DNA from: a virus
Direction: 5' to 3' (one strand)
Length of the DNA stretch: 37,442 nucleotides
IMG/VR virus record: IMGVR_UViG_3300034198_008918
Location: 1 to 37,442 of that record
A program made the translations under genes and the position numbers. The notes beneath the pieces were generated by a model. The model was not told the origin of the DNA. It made no database searches and worked only from the letters and a program-made list of their open reading frames with translations. Shown here piece by piece: positions 28,688-36,403 of this stretch (its first letter is position 1; the number at the start of each line of letters is the position of its first letter).

Positions 28688-29290
28688 TTAGAGAACTTTT
28701 GTTGTTGCGTCGCCTACAAAACCAGCAGATAGGCCTTCATGTACGAGGGTCATCTGTTCGAACAAAATGTTCTGGTCTCCAGCGTTTAGGTCAGAGTATT
28801 GTAGCGTTGTAATCCATGCGTTGTGAAGCTTGATGTGCATTTTTGCGTTTGCAACCATATCCGTGTTATCAGCGATAACAGCTGGGTGGTCTAGGATGTA
28901 GATATCCACGTTTACACGGAAGTCTTGACCTGAGGTAAGAGCAACGCCTTCTCCTGAAGCAGCAGCAAATAGCTGACGCATCCAGATAAGACCTTGGGTA
29001 TTACCTGTCAAAGTACCACGCTGTAGAGTTACAGGTGAGAATGTAGTCATTCCAGGAATTTGGTGAATAGTGGTGTTGTAACCACCTTCACGGTAAGGAA
29101 TTGACTGAGTGTTGATAGCCAGACCAGTTACGCTAGTAAAGCCACCTTTAATTGTGGTGATGGCTGAGTTAGCTGTAGCTGGAGCGACATCCGTAGGCCC
29201 ATTTGTAGTGTTCGAAAACTCTACGTAAAACTTAAAGTTACGTAATGGGTCTGTCGCAATGGATGAGAAGCGACTGATATTTGTTGGCAT
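28688..29290 (-). CDS. Tail tube protein (gp19-like)
   Basis: This 200-aa protein has the phage T4 gp19-type tube signature: FKFYVEFSN at the start, FTSVTGLAINTQSIPYREGG followed by N-x-x-I-H-x-IPGMTTFSPVTLQRG, and DFRVNVDIYILDHP. It polymerises as hexamer rings around the tape measure. AAGGAGCCTATAA precedes the ATG. It directly follows the sheath gene, as is usual. Confidence 0.95.
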   Translation of the reverse strand: MPTNISRFSSIATDPLRNFKFYVEFSNTTNGPTDVAPATANSAITTIKGGFTSVTGLAINTQSIPYREGGYNTTIHQIPGMTTFSPVTLQRGTLTGNTQGLIWMRQLFAAASGEGVALTSGQDFRVNVDIYILDHPAVIADNTDMVANAKMHIKLHNAWITTLQYSDLNAGDQNILFEQMTLVHEGLSAGFVGDATTKVL

Positions 29291-29301
29291 TTATAGGCTC
29301 C

Positions 29302-30798
29302 TTACGCCACTGTGACGGTTGTGCCGCCATCGAATTGACCGATATTGATTACTACAAACTCAGCTGGGCGCTGTAGAGCTACGCCTACCTGAATATTTAC
29401 TTGACCAGCTTCTACGGTTCCCAAAGTGTTATTCGTGGTATCGCACAAGACAAAGAAAGCTTGGTCAGGTGTTGCTCCACGAAGACCCCCCTGTGACCAG
29501 AAGTTAGTCAAAAATGCAGTTACTGTCGCTGTTATACGACGGTATAGAACTGTGTCATTTGGCTCAAAGATTGCAAATCTAGTTAAATCCATGAGTGCTT
29601 TTTCTAAGAATATGAGAGAACGTCGTACTGGGACGTACATTGACGCATATCCAGGTTGAAGTGTACGCGCACCCATTACTACAATTCCAGAACCCGGAAT
29701 AAAACGAATGGCGTTTACTGGAGCAGCAGCTGAGTTTAAGTTGTCTAAGTTTGTGTTGGTTAGTGGAGGAACAGATACTGCTCCACCTAAACGAACGCTT
29801 AAACCAGCAGGGGCTTTAAACACTCCACGCGACTTATCTGTTGCTGAGTACTTTCCTACAATCGCACCACCTGGGTTAGCAGTTGCAATAACTGTTCCCG
29901 GTGTTGTGTTTGTTGGGTCATTAATTGTAATTGTTGGGTAGTACACTGCACCAAAAGATGTTGGGGTGTAGGTAGCAGCCAACGAAATTTGGTTAGCAAC
30001 AGTGTCATTTATTGGGTCAACAACAACAAAAACGTCGTTACGTGCTGTTGCATATGCAAGCAACAAGTTAACTGAAGTAGCGTCTGTAACTCCTGGTGCA
30101 TTAAGAATTAATGAAGAGTAAACGGTATCAAAAGCATTTACTCCATTAGCAATATTAGCAGCAGAGGGCGTTGTGCCATCAGCACCTGAAGCAAGGGCCG
30201 TAGCACTTGCAGCAGCAGGGTTACGTGCAGCACCTGTAGAAGATGAACCGGCGTCTACAGCAACTATGTATGCAGACTGAACGTTAATAACAGGAATCGC
30301 GTAACGAGCATCAGAGGCTGTCATGCTGAGGTTTGTAAATGATTCTACTTTATTGGAAGCAGCTGTTCCGCCGTAGTAGACAGTTATGTCAAAATAACCT
30401 GTAGCTCCAGGAGAGTTTGCAATAGTAATTGCAAGGCTATTTCCCCATGTTCCTGGGTTTGCAGCAGATATTGTAAGAGTATTAGCAGGTGTTCCGCCAG
30501 TATCTTGGAAGGTACGAGTAGCCGCTACAGGTGAGCCTGCGGTTACGCGTTGTACATAAGCTTGGTTTCCACCATTAGCAAAGTACAAGAATACGGCAAG
30601 AGCCAATGTGTTATTGGAAGTCCATGAGCCGTAGTAGTTTAAGTAATCACTCCATGAGTTAACTAGAGTGGGGGTTAGTGGTCCACGAGGGTTTGAGCCG
30701 ATAAAAGCCGCTACCGATGCGGAGTTAGCACCAACGATAGGCGCGACAGGGTTCAGGGTTTCCTGAACATACACGCCCGGGCGTAGATATGAAGCCAT
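29302..30798 (-). CDS. Tail sheath protein
   Basis: This 498-aa protein begins with YLRPGVYVQETLNPVAPI, then SVAAFIGSNPRGPLTPTLVN and FLYFANGGNQAYVQRVTAG, as in sheath N-termini. It ends with the long helix and C-terminal domain (PGYASMYVPVRRSLIFLEKA, ATVTAFLTNFWSQGGLRGAT, EAGQVNIQVGVALQRPAEFV). This marks a contractile tail. The middle Ala/Thr/Asn-rich domain (about 90-290) is a surface insertion. AAGGAGATAAATA precedes the ATG. Confidence 0.97.
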   Translation of the reverse strand: MASYLRPGVYVQETLNPVAPIVGANSASVAAFIGSNPRGPLTPTLVNSWSDYLNYYGSWTSNNTLALAVFLYFANGGNQAYVQRVTAGSPVAATRTFQDTGGTPANTLTISAANPGTWGNSLAITIANSPGATGYFDITVYYGGTAASNKVESFTNLSMTASDARYAIPVINVQSAYIVAVDAGSSSTGAARNPAAASATALASGADGTTPSAANIANGVNAFDTVYSSLILNAPGVTDATSVNLLLAYATARNDVFVVVDPINDTVANQISLAATYTPTSFGAVYYPTITINDPTNTTPGTVIATANPGGAIVGKYSATDKSRGVFKAPAGLSVRLGGAVSVPPLTNTNLDNLNSAAAPVNAIRFIPGSGIVVMGARTLQPGYASMYVPVRRSLIFLEKALMDLTRFAIFEPNDTVLYRRITATVTAFLTNFWSQGGLRGATPDQAFFVLCDTTNNTLGTVEAGQVNIQVGVALQRPAEFVVINIGQFDGGTTVTVA

Positions 30799-30814
30799 TA
30801 TTTATCTCCTTGGG

Positions 30815-31435
30815 TTAGGGTGTAACAGGTGTGAGACCGTGAGGTATATTCGTAGTGACCCGATTGATTTTAACAGTTTGTACGATGTGTAGGGCATTGT
30901 CAGCTGTGACTGGTGTCATTTCACTAACAACTCTTACTGTGTAAACATTTCTAAATAGGCGTTTACCGTCCTCATCTATCTGGTCTCTTTTTAAGAAACC
31001 ATCAAGAAACATATGGCGTTTTGCAGTTTCCGTACCCAATTCGTTAGGCACCTGTAGTGTGCCGTACTGGCTAGGAAACTTCTGCTGAAGTTGAAACATA
31101 ATTGCTCTATCGTGGCGAGGGTGACGAGAGTACGTAGTAACTTGATATACCAAGTCATATGGAAGAGGAACTGAGTAGCCGTAAACAATACCAGTTGCTC
31201 CTGCGGTTGTTCCACGGTTATCCGTATCATAAAAGACGCCAGAGGATTGGCGTTCTTTTGCCGCTCTTACATCAATAAGCTCAATAATAATATAAGGGTA
31301 AGACTGTGTACGGATTTCAACATCAGGAAATCCAAACCACACCTTTACAGGACGACTAGCCGCCTTTTCATCTGAAACTATCAGTCCACCTACATACGCT
31401 TTTAGGGCAGCATCTTCAGCAATAATAAAACTCAA
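30815..31435 (-). CDS. Tail terminator / tail completion protein
   Basis: This 206-aa protein contains YPYIIIELIDVRAAKERQSS, then VPLPYDLVYQVTTYSRHPRH and DGKRLFRNVYTVRVVSE. It sits immediately upstream of the sheath, as T4 gp15 and other tail terminators do, and the PYDLVYQVTTYSR segment is typical of these. It would cap the tube and sheath and join the neck. ATG overlaps the upstream TGA (ATGA). Confidence 0.78.
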   Translation of the reverse strand: MSFIIAEDAALKAYVGGLIVSDEKAASRPVKVWFGFPDVEIRTQSYPYIIIELIDVRAAKERQSSGVFYDTDNRGTTAGATGIVYGYSVPLPYDLVYQVTTYSRHPRHDRAIMFQLQQKFPSQYGTLQVPNELGTETAKRHMFLDGFLKRDQIDEDGKRLFRNVYTVRVVSEMTPVTADNALHIVQTVKINRVTTNIPHGLTPVTP

Positions 31436-31746
31436 TTAAATACCCCCAAAGTCATAGCTACATCTTCAAAAGCAGACTCATAGATATCTTGAGTATTTTC
31501 AGTATGAAGGTACATAAAAGGGCGAATAACAGCGCTGGCGTATCCGCCATTACCGTACTCTAAATCATAAACTTCTTCGTCATGCCCGTGGCAATCAACA
31601 TAAATCTCACCATCTTTTTCTTCTACGGTGATGTATTCAACGATGTATGGAGGCCATCCAGCCATAAGGGCTTTGTACCTAAGTTCAGGGGTCAAGCGCT
31701 CAGCTGCTTTACGCAGGGCTGCTTGAGCAATAGCGTCTGTATTCAT
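31432..31746 (-). CDS. Putative neck / head-tail connector protein
   Basis: The 104-aa protein starts at ATG 31744-31746 (MNTDAIAQAALRKAAERLTP), which overlaps the upstream TGA (ATGA); an in-frame TTG 18 nt earlier lacks support. It has an N-terminal amphipathic helix, then beta strands (YIVEYITVEEKDGEIYVDCH) and a C-terminal helix (ESAFEDVAMTLGVF), an order seen in HK97 gp10-like or neck proteins. Position before the tail terminator agrees. No family signature is strong enough to be sure. Confidence 0.65.
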   Translation of the reverse strand: MNTDAIAQAALRKAAERLTPELRYKALMAGWPPYIVEYITVEEKDGEIYVDCHGHDEEVYDLEYGNGGYASAVIRPFMYLHTENTQDIYESAFEDVAMTLGVFN

Positions 31747-31868
31747 TTGCGGAGAAGCCGCCAAAGTGCTGCAGCGAGAATACCTGTTGCCACTGTATGC
31801 TTTTTAGGAGCGGACTCAAAAGCGCCCTTAGCAAACTCAAAAGGTGAAGGCTTGTCTATTTCAGCCAT
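31743..31868 (-). CDS. 41-aa microprotein with hydrophobic tail
   Basis: ATG 31866-31868, TGA 31743-31745. Sequence begins MAEIDKPSPFEFAKGAFESA and ends KKHTVATGILAAALWRLLRK, a helical hydrophobic stretch flanked by Lys/Arg that could sit at a membrane or be a helical packing segment. TTGGAGTTATTGCC precedes the ATG and the stop overlaps the next ATG (ATGA). It is the first gene after the terminator at 31942-31959. Function unknown. Confidence 0.62.
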   Translation of the reverse strand: MAEIDKPSPFEFAKGAFESAPKKHTVATGILAAALWRLLRK

Positions 31869-31905
31869 GGCAATAACTCCAAGGTATTTCGCAGGGTAAT
31901 GCTTA

Positions 31906-31934
31906 AACACCGCACGGTGTTCTCTCTAAGTATA
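31906..31934 (-). promoter_or_regulatory. -10-like element and operator-like palindrome at the tail operon start
   Basis: Minus-strand TATACT (31929-31934) lies just after the terminator. Eight nt on, AACACCG-CA-CGGTGTT (plus strand, 31906-31921) is a 16-bp palindrome with a 2-nt centre. A start about 7 nt after the -10 would fall at 31921, so the palindrome is either an operator at the start site or a hairpin at the 5' end of the tail transcript. No convincing -35 is visible. Confidence 0.4.
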
Positions 31935-31939
31935 AAGAA

Positions 31940-31960
31940 AAGGCCCCCTTTCGGAGGCCC
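31940..31960 (-). terminator. Intrinsic terminator before the tail operon
   Basis: The minus-strand RNA GGCCUCC-GAAA-GGGGGCC (31959-31942) forms a 7-bp stem with one G-U pair and a GNRA loop, followed by UUUUCUUU. It is 12 nt past the stop of the gene at 31972. Confidence 0.85.
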
Positions 31961-31971
31961 TAACTACTTAT

Positions 31972-32226
31972 TTATTTTTTAGCCATACCTGGCTTTTTAG
32001 CAATCTGTTTGATTTTCTTTTCATCCCAAGCGTTATCTTCTTTCATGGTTTGCTTGGTTGACTTAGGCTGTTTTTTGTCAGCTTTCTCAAAAGCGGCTTT
32101 ACCTTTAGGAGTAAGTTTTTTAGTATCTTCCTTATCCTGAGGCTTATCGTTTTTCTCGTTGTAAGGCTTCCCCTTGCCGTAGCCAGGAGCACCCTTTTTC
32201 TTACCACAACCGCACTTCATGCACAT
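31972..32226 (-). CDS. Lys-rich basic protein with CxxCxC start
   Basis: This 84-aa protein begins MCMKCGCGKKKGAPGYGKGK and is Lys-rich throughout (e.g. KLTPKGKAAFEKADKKQ). The Cys trio near the start may bind metal, the rest is disordered and positively charged. Such proteins can accompany DNA in the head or bind the tail; nothing shows which. AAGGGCATG stands upstream of ATG 32226. Last gene before the terminator. Confidence 0.72.
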   Translation of the reverse strand: MCMKCGCGKKKGAPGYGKGKPYNEKNDKPQDKEDTKKLTPKGKAAFEKADKKQPKSTKQTMKEDNAWDEKKIKQIAKKPGMAKK

Positions 32227-32228
32227 AG

Positions 32229-32369
32229 TTACATGCCCTTCTTACGGTTCATCGGCATAGGCTTAGACTTCTTAGACTTAAGAGCTTTAAAGTCTGCTCC
32301 TGTGATTTTGCCTTTAGGAGCAGCTGCTCCAGCAAGTTTCTTCTGCTTTGGTGATAGCTCTTTAGCCAT
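32229..32369 (-). CDS. 46-aa basic microprotein
   Basis: ATG 32367-32369, TAA 32229-32231. It begins MAKELSPKQKKLAGAAAPKG, followed by KITGADFKALKSKKSK. I recall short proteins with the pattern LTPKQxKxAxxAxPxxKITGADFxAL in several phages; function unknown. AGGAGCTAGAATA precedes the ATG, and its start overlaps the TAA of the acidic microprotein (TAATG). Part of a cluster of five tiny genes. Confidence 0.78.
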   Translation of the reverse strand: MAKELSPKQKKLAGAAAPKGKITGADFKALKSKKSKPMPMNRKKGM

Positions 32370-32497
32370 TATTCTAGCTCCTCATCTTCTTCAAGGTCGA
32401 AATCTTCGTCCTCAAAATCGTCTTCTTCAACCCAAAGGTCCGGGTTATCTTCAAATGAAAGCGGCTTTTCAATCCAGCTAGGAGTAATTTCGTCCAT
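32369..32497 (-). CDS. 42-aa very acidic microprotein
   Basis: ATG 32495-32497, TAA 32369-32371. It begins MDEITPSWIEKPLSFEDNPD and its last 20 residues are almost all Asp and Glu. It stands between four basic microproteins, so it may balance or chaperone them, which is speculative. AAAGGCAAGAAGTA lies upstream and both ends show TAATG overlaps, which supports translation. Confidence 0.7.
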   Translation of the reverse strand: MDEITPSWIEKPLSFEDNPDLWVEEDDFEDEDFDLEEDEELE

Positions 32498-32658
32498 TAC
32501 TTCTTGCCTTTCTGAGCCATCTTCTCCATTTTCTTAACACCATACTTCTTTATGCCAACAGCCGCAGCAACAGCCGCAGGGTTTTTGGCACCAGACTTCT
32601 TGGCTTCTTCTTCAACTTTCTTGAAGCGAGCGCCACTACCTAGCTTTGCTTTTGCCAT
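32497..32658 (-). CDS. 53-aa basic microprotein
   Basis: ATG 32656-32658, TAA 32497-32499. It begins MAKAKLGSGARFKKVEEEAK and continues with an Ala-rich helix and KKYGVKKMEKMAQKGKK. The pattern KLGSGxRFxxLxxxLxxxGAKNPxALAAxIGxKKYGxxKMxxxAxKG is known to me from many phages and has no assigned role. Overlaps the previous gene by 23 nt, the next by TAATG. Confidence 0.8.
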   Translation of the reverse strand: MAKAKLGSGARFKKVEEEAKKSGAKNPAAVAAAVGIKKYGVKKMEKMAQKGKK

Positions 32659-32779
32659 TCTTGGTACCTACTTTCTTGGGCAGCTTCTTGCCCTTAGGGG
32701 TTTCCTCTTGCCACTTTTTTGCCATATCTGGATGAGTAGCATACATCCATTTTTCTTGTTGGCGTGATTTAAAAGGCAT
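32636..32779 (-). CDS. 47-aa basic microprotein
   Basis: I take ATG 32777-32779 as the start (MPFKSRQQEKWMYATHPDMA), because the longer frame would run into the upstream gene. The motif MPFxSxxQxxWMYATHPxMAKxWxxETPKGKKLPxKV recurs in many phages without a known function. There is no visible Shine-Dalgarno; coupling to the gene ending 1 nt upstream (32781) probably provides initiation. Confidence 0.8.
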   Translation of the reverse strand: MPFKSRQQEKWMYATHPDMAKKWQEETPKGKKLPKKVGTKNGKSKAR

Positions 32780-32780
32780 T

Positions 32781-33299
32781 TTAAACAGCAGTTGCGTACT
32801 TTTGGAACTGGCTATCGTTAACCATTTCTTCAGGCATAATTTGTTGACAGTCAACTACGATAAGAGCATAACGCTCTCCAATAATTCCTCTTTGTTGAAC
32901 TCCAAAAGGGCGATAAACTTGATTTTTCCATACAATACGGCCACGTGCCTCAAGGTCTGGGTTATTTACTACATTATCGTTAATCGCGTCTACATCTCTA
33001 GAGTTAAGAGTAAGATGCAAAATATCGGTGTTATAGAAACCGCGTTCTGATTGAGGTACTTGTCCTTGTTGCCACACAGCTCTTACTACAGGGAGAAGAT
33101 GAGGTCCTACCCAAGAACGTCCATAGTTCATATAACCAACGTCATAAATAGGGTCAGTTGTGGTAGTAGCAGGGTCGTAAACCCACCATTCAGCAACAGT
33201 GCCTACGGGATTCTTTAAATCCCAATCAATGCCGTCTTGTATAGACTCAAATTCGTAATCAGAGTTAAACCGACCACCGGGAGTATACGCTCTGCTCAT
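32781..33299 (-). CDS. Small structural-type protein, unknown
   Basis: This 172-aa protein is beta-rich, begins MSRAYTPGGRFNSDYEFESI and has conserved-looking strands AEWWVYDPATTTTDPIYDVG, GFYNTDILHLTLNSRDV, RIVWKNQVYRPFGVQQRGII and GERYALIVVDCQQIMPEEM. The size and late RGIIGERY-x-x-I-V-V-D segment would suit a head completion or neck protein, but the neighbours are fibre genes, so virion location is unresolved. Overlaps the upstream gene by ATGA. Confidence 0.65.
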   Translation of the reverse strand: MSRAYTPGGRFNSDYEFESIQDGIDWDLKNPVGTVAEWWVYDPATTTTDPIYDVGYMNYGRSWVGPHLLPVVRAVWQQGQVPQSERGFYNTDILHLTLNSRDVDAINDNVVNNPDLEARGRIVWKNQVYRPFGVQQRGIIGERYALIVVDCQQIMPEEMVNDSQFQKYATAV

Positions 33300-33541
33300 T
33301 TTGGCGCTACAAACTCATCATTAGTTTCGTCATATACAAAACCAACACCTGCATAATTTCCACGAAAGTTATTATTATAAGAAGTTTGTTTCCAAACAGT
33401 ATCAGACCCATAAAGTGATTGACAGAAAGCAACTCCTTCCGCCTCACCGTCTAACCCCTCTGCGTTGTTTATAACTTCATCATTAACAACGATAACCTGA
33501 GTGACTGTACTTTTTTCATCAAGTTGCGCAAAGTGTGCCAT
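33296..33541 (-). CDS. Conserved small phage protein (MAHFAxLD type)
   Basis: This 81-aa protein begins MAHFAQLDEKSTVTQVIVVN and continues to TVWKQTSYNNNFRGNYAGVG with the closing FVYDETNDEFVAPK. This arrangement is very common in marine phages, usually near fibre genes, with no experimental role that I know. It has the look of a small baseplate or fibre-associated beta domain. Overlaps the fibre gene as TAATG and the next gene as ATGA. Confidence 0.85.
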   Translation of the reverse strand: MAHFAQLDEKSTVTQVIVVNDEVINNAEGLDGEAEGVAFCQSLYGSDTVWKQTSYNNNFRGNYAGVGFVYDETNDEFVAPK

Positions 33542-35331
33542 TAGAAAGTAATGCTCCCGCTTCCAGTAAAAGTGTAAATTTTATTTCCACCAACGTTTGT
33601 AAGAGTTGGGCTTCCTGTTGTTGAAGTGGCGTTCGCGTAAGTATTTGGATATGAAATTATAACAATACCAGAACCACCTGCTCCACCTGTTGTAGGACCG
33701 GTAGTTTGAAGAAGTCCACCACCGCCGCCGCCAAAGTTAGCAGTTGCATCTTTTCCTGCATTTCCGTTAATGGTTGCAACACCAGCGTTTGTTCCAGCAG
33801 CACCGCCGGAAGAGTAACCACCACCACCGCCGCCGCCACAGTAATATTGAGTAGTGCCAGAAATAGCTGAGCCATAAGCTCCACCGCCTGCGCCTCCCAC
33901 AGATACGGAAGCGCTACTTGCGCCACCACCAGCCTGTGTTCCAGTTCCACCATTTGTTCCCATTCCGCCACCGCCGCCAGAACCAGAGTTCAAACCGTAT
34001 GGGTAAGTACTACTATAATAACCAGCACCGCCAGCCCCACCTTGAGAACCAGTACCGCCAGCAAAACCCACGCTACCTATAGTCAGCGCAGAGTTATACG
34101 AATTTCCACCGCCACAACCACCATTTCCTGGTGAAGCACCGCCTCCGCCATACCCGCCACCATTTGCAGTCACACTACTAAATACAGAGTTATTTCCTAT
34201 TACTCCAATATTGCTAGTTCCGCTACTACCGCCAGCCCCGCCAGCACCAACAGTAACGGTTAAAGGTGTCCCCGCGGTAACCGCCAAAGTAGATGTAAGA
34301 AGTCCACCACCGCCACCACCAGGTGCTTGGGAACCGCCACCGCCTCCTCCGCCACCTGCAGCAACAAGATAAGTAACTGATGAAGTAACAGCAAGTGGAG
34401 TTATTGGTGTTGCCGAAGCACTAGATGCTGCAGAAGTTCCAATAGTGTTGGTTGCAGTAATAGTAAATGTATACGCTTGATTTGACGCAAAAGTTCCAGT
34501 GACAGTTAGAGGAGTTGTAGTTCCAGAAGTAGATAAAGTAATTGAAGGGCTAGATGTAGCCGTATAAGATGTAATAGCAGACCCACCTGTTGCTCCGGCA
34601 GTAAACGGGATAGATACCGTTGTCGAGTTAGTAACCGTTGGAGTTCCGATAGTGGGTGCTTGCGGTACAGATACTGGGGTGACCGAAGAGGATGCACTAG
34701 ATGCAGCAGAAACACCGTTAGCGTTAGTTGCCGTTACTGTATACGTTCTAGCTGTTCCTACCGTATCTGATATTGAAATAGGAGATGTTGCAGAGGATGA
34801 AGATGCTCCTGAAGATGATGTTACCGTGTATGTAGAAACCGCTTTTCCACCCGATGCTCCTGGTGTGAAAGGAACAGAAACAGACGCGCTTCCGGTGTAC
34901 GGTTGTCCGGTGGCAACAGTAGGAGTTCCAATAGTGGGTGCTTGTGGAATCGATGTTGCGGTAATAGAAGAACTGTTTGCTGAAGTTTGGGCCCCTGTTG
35001 TATTTGTACCAGTAACAGCAAAAGTGTAAGCGGTACCAGATTGAAGCCCATTAACAGTAATAGGAGATGCGCCGGTACCAGTAAAAGAGCCAGGAGTAGA
35101 TGTAGCCGTAAATGTAGTAACTGCGCCACCTGTAGCTGCTGCTGTATATGAGACCGTAGCGCTAGCATTATTATAGGATTTTGCCGTTCCTACATCTGTT
35201 GCAGTTCCAATAGTAGGTGCATCAGGAACATCTGAAATCTTGCCATATAAGCGAGAGGTAGAGTTCATCTCCTGCTTTTTAGAATCGCCAGCAAAGCTTA
35301 AAGACTCTTCACTAACATGGCGGATGCCCAT
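33541..35331 (-). CDS. FN3-repeat and glycine-rich tail fibre / adhesin
   Basis: This 596-aa protein has a 35-residue N-terminus, three FN3-like repeats (about 36-128, 129-221, 222-311), each opening with PDAPTIGTAT or PQAPTIGTPTV, and a Gly-rich domain (about 315-570) opening VTYLVAAGGGGGGGG. The end is a beta strand pair (NKIYTFTGSGSITF). Gly-rich domains of this type occur in phage adhesins such as the gp38 tips of T-even-like phages, where polyglycine helices display receptor-binding loops. It probably contacts the host surface. AAAGGCGCAAATAA precedes the ATG. Confidence 0.85.
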   Translation of the reverse strand: MGIRHVSEESLSFAGDSKKQEMNSTSRLYGKISDVPDAPTIGTATDVGTAKSYNNASATVSYTAAATGGAVTTFTATSTPGSFTGTGASPITVNGLQSGTAYTFAVTGTNTTGAQTSANSSSITATSIPQAPTIGTPTVATGQPYTGSASVSVPFTPGASGGKAVSTYTVTSSSGASSSSATSPISISDTVGTARTYTVTATNANGVSAASSASSSVTPVSVPQAPTIGTPTVTNSTTVSIPFTAGATGGSAITSYTATSSPSITLSTSGTTTPLTVTGTFASNQAYTFTITATNTIGTSAASSASATPITPLAVTSSVTYLVAAGGGGGGGGSQAPGGGGGGLLTSTLAVTAGTPLTVTVGAGGAGGSSGTSNIGVIGNNSVFSSVTANGGGYGGGGASPGNGGCGGGNSYNSALTIGSVGFAGGTGSQGGAGGAGYYSSTYPYGLNSGSGGGGGMGTNGGTGTQAGGGASSASVSVGGAGGGAYGSAISGTTQYYCGGGGGGGYSSGGAAGTNAGVATINGNAGKDATANFGGGGGGLLQTTGPTTGGAGGSGIVIISYPNTYANATSTTGSPTLTNVGGNKIYTFTGSGSITF

Positions 35332-35391
35332 TTATTTGCGCCTTTCTTCTTTTACTCTATTTTACCGACGCATATACTAAACGCGAGTTAA

Positions 35392-35577
35392 TTATACAAC
35401 AGGTGGTTCAGCTGGTTGCACTTCAACCTGGTCAGCAAGTACTGTTTCTTGAACCAACTCATAAGCGCCGCCATCACCTTTGTTGCACTCTGTAAAGAAC
35501 TGCGGCTCAGAAGCCCCGCGTTGTTCAATGTATTCGTGCCCACAAGTTGAACATTTATATTCATATTTTACTGTCAT
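35392..35577 (-). CDS. FmdB-like zinc ribbon protein
   Basis: This 61-aa protein begins MTVKYEYKCSTCGHEYIEQR, an FmdB-type ribbon start with one CxxC; a later Cys at ECNKGDG is the only other candidate ligand, so the second knuckle is incomplete. The tail is acidic and Pro-rich (EVQPAEPPVV). GGAGATAAACA precedes the ATG. It sits between two fibre genes; role unknown. Compare the FmdB-like gene at 1455-1622. Confidence 0.78.
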   Translation of the reverse strand: MTVKYEYKCSTCGHEYIEQRGASEPQFFTECNKGDGGAYELVQETVLADQVEVQPAEPPVV

Positions 35578-35595
35578 TGTTTATCTCCTTAGTTA

Positions 35596-36387
35596 TTAGT
35601 AGTACAAAAGAATACAGCCATTGCCGCCATTAGCACCAGCAGTAGTTCCTCCCCCTCCACCACCGCCACCTGAACCGCCTGCTCCGCCAACCGTAGTAGA
35701 AGCGGCAGTTCCGTTTCCTAAAACACCTGCGCCGCCACCTCCACCACCACCAGAACTTGATACGCCAGCACCGCCAGTAAATCCCCAAATACTATTTCCC
35801 CCAGCCGCACCGAAACTGCTTGTGCCGCCAAATCCACCACCTCCAGCCGTCCAACCCGAACCGCCGATTGCTCCAGCAGTGGAAGTAACTCCGCCACCTC
35901 CACCACCAGCGGCAACACCGCTTCCGCCTATCCCAGAAGCGCCACCACCTCCTGCGGCGCTTCCATAACCTCCAGTTACACCGTTAGTGCTTCCGCCTGC
36001 TCCAAATGTTTGACCGTAAAATCCAATAGAACCAGCCGCCCCAGCAGTTCCAGCATTACCGCCCCCGCCACCTGCTCCACCTATTTGACCAGACCCGTCA
36101 AATGCTCCGCCACCTCCAGCAATAAGATTTGTTAAAAGCGTATAACCACCCGTGCTTGAACCACCTGCGCCAATTACACACGAAGTTGTAGTTTTTACAT
36201 AAGCAAAACCTTGTGTAACTCCACCACCGCCACCGCCTGCACCTGAACCGCTGAAAACACCTCCGCCACCAGCGCCAACCACAATCGCATAAACCCAAGT
36301 GGTACCGGCAGGAAAGGTAATAGATGTTCCTGATGTAATTGTCTGTTGAAGCGTGAGTCCGTAAGGAGTCGCTGTGTTTAATGCCAT
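35596..36387 (-). CDS. Glycine-rich adhesin-like protein, copy 3 in transcription order
   Basis: The 263-aa protein begins MALNTATPYGLTLQQTITSG with TSITFPAGTTWVYAIVVGAGG, then a long Gly-rich domain with polyglycine runs broken by variable loops (e.g. GGYGSAAGGGGASGI, GGNSIWGFTGGAG), ending GGNGCILLYY. It is paralogous to 36404-37162 and to the partial gene at 37177-37442: the N-terminal block and the C-terminal block are nearly identical while loops differ. TAGGATTATCTA precedes the ATG. Likely a tail fibre tip. Confidence 0.82.
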   Translation of the reverse strand: MALNTATPYGLTLQQTITSGTSITFPAGTTWVYAIVVGAGGGGVFSGSGAGGGGGGVTQGFAYVKTTTSCVIGAGGSSTGGYTLLTNLIAGGGGAFDGSGQIGGAGGGGGNAGTAGAAGSIGFYGQTFGAGGSTNGVTGGYGSAAGGGGASGIGGSGVAAGGGGGGVTSTAGAIGGSGWTAGGGGFGGTSSFGAAGGNSIWGFTGGAGVSSSGGGGGGGAGVLGNGTAASTTVGGAGGSGGGGGGGGTTAGANGGNGCILLYY

Positions 36388-36403
36388 TAGATAATCCTAT
36401 CCA

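Noticed and set aside
33657-33971. Minus-strand open frame rich in Val, Ala and Leu inside the fibre gene
   Set aside because: It is an out-of-frame reading of GGT/GGC repeats that code for polyglycine in the true frame.
35391-35396. TATAAT sequence as promoter before the FN3 fibre gene
   Set aside because: The hexamer is perfect but overlaps the stop of the preceding gene and no -35 lies at 15-19 nt; the gap downstream has no other support.
35621-35968. Plus-strand proline-rich frame
   Set aside because: Pure mirror of the glycine-rich gene: GGN codons read as CCN on the other strand.
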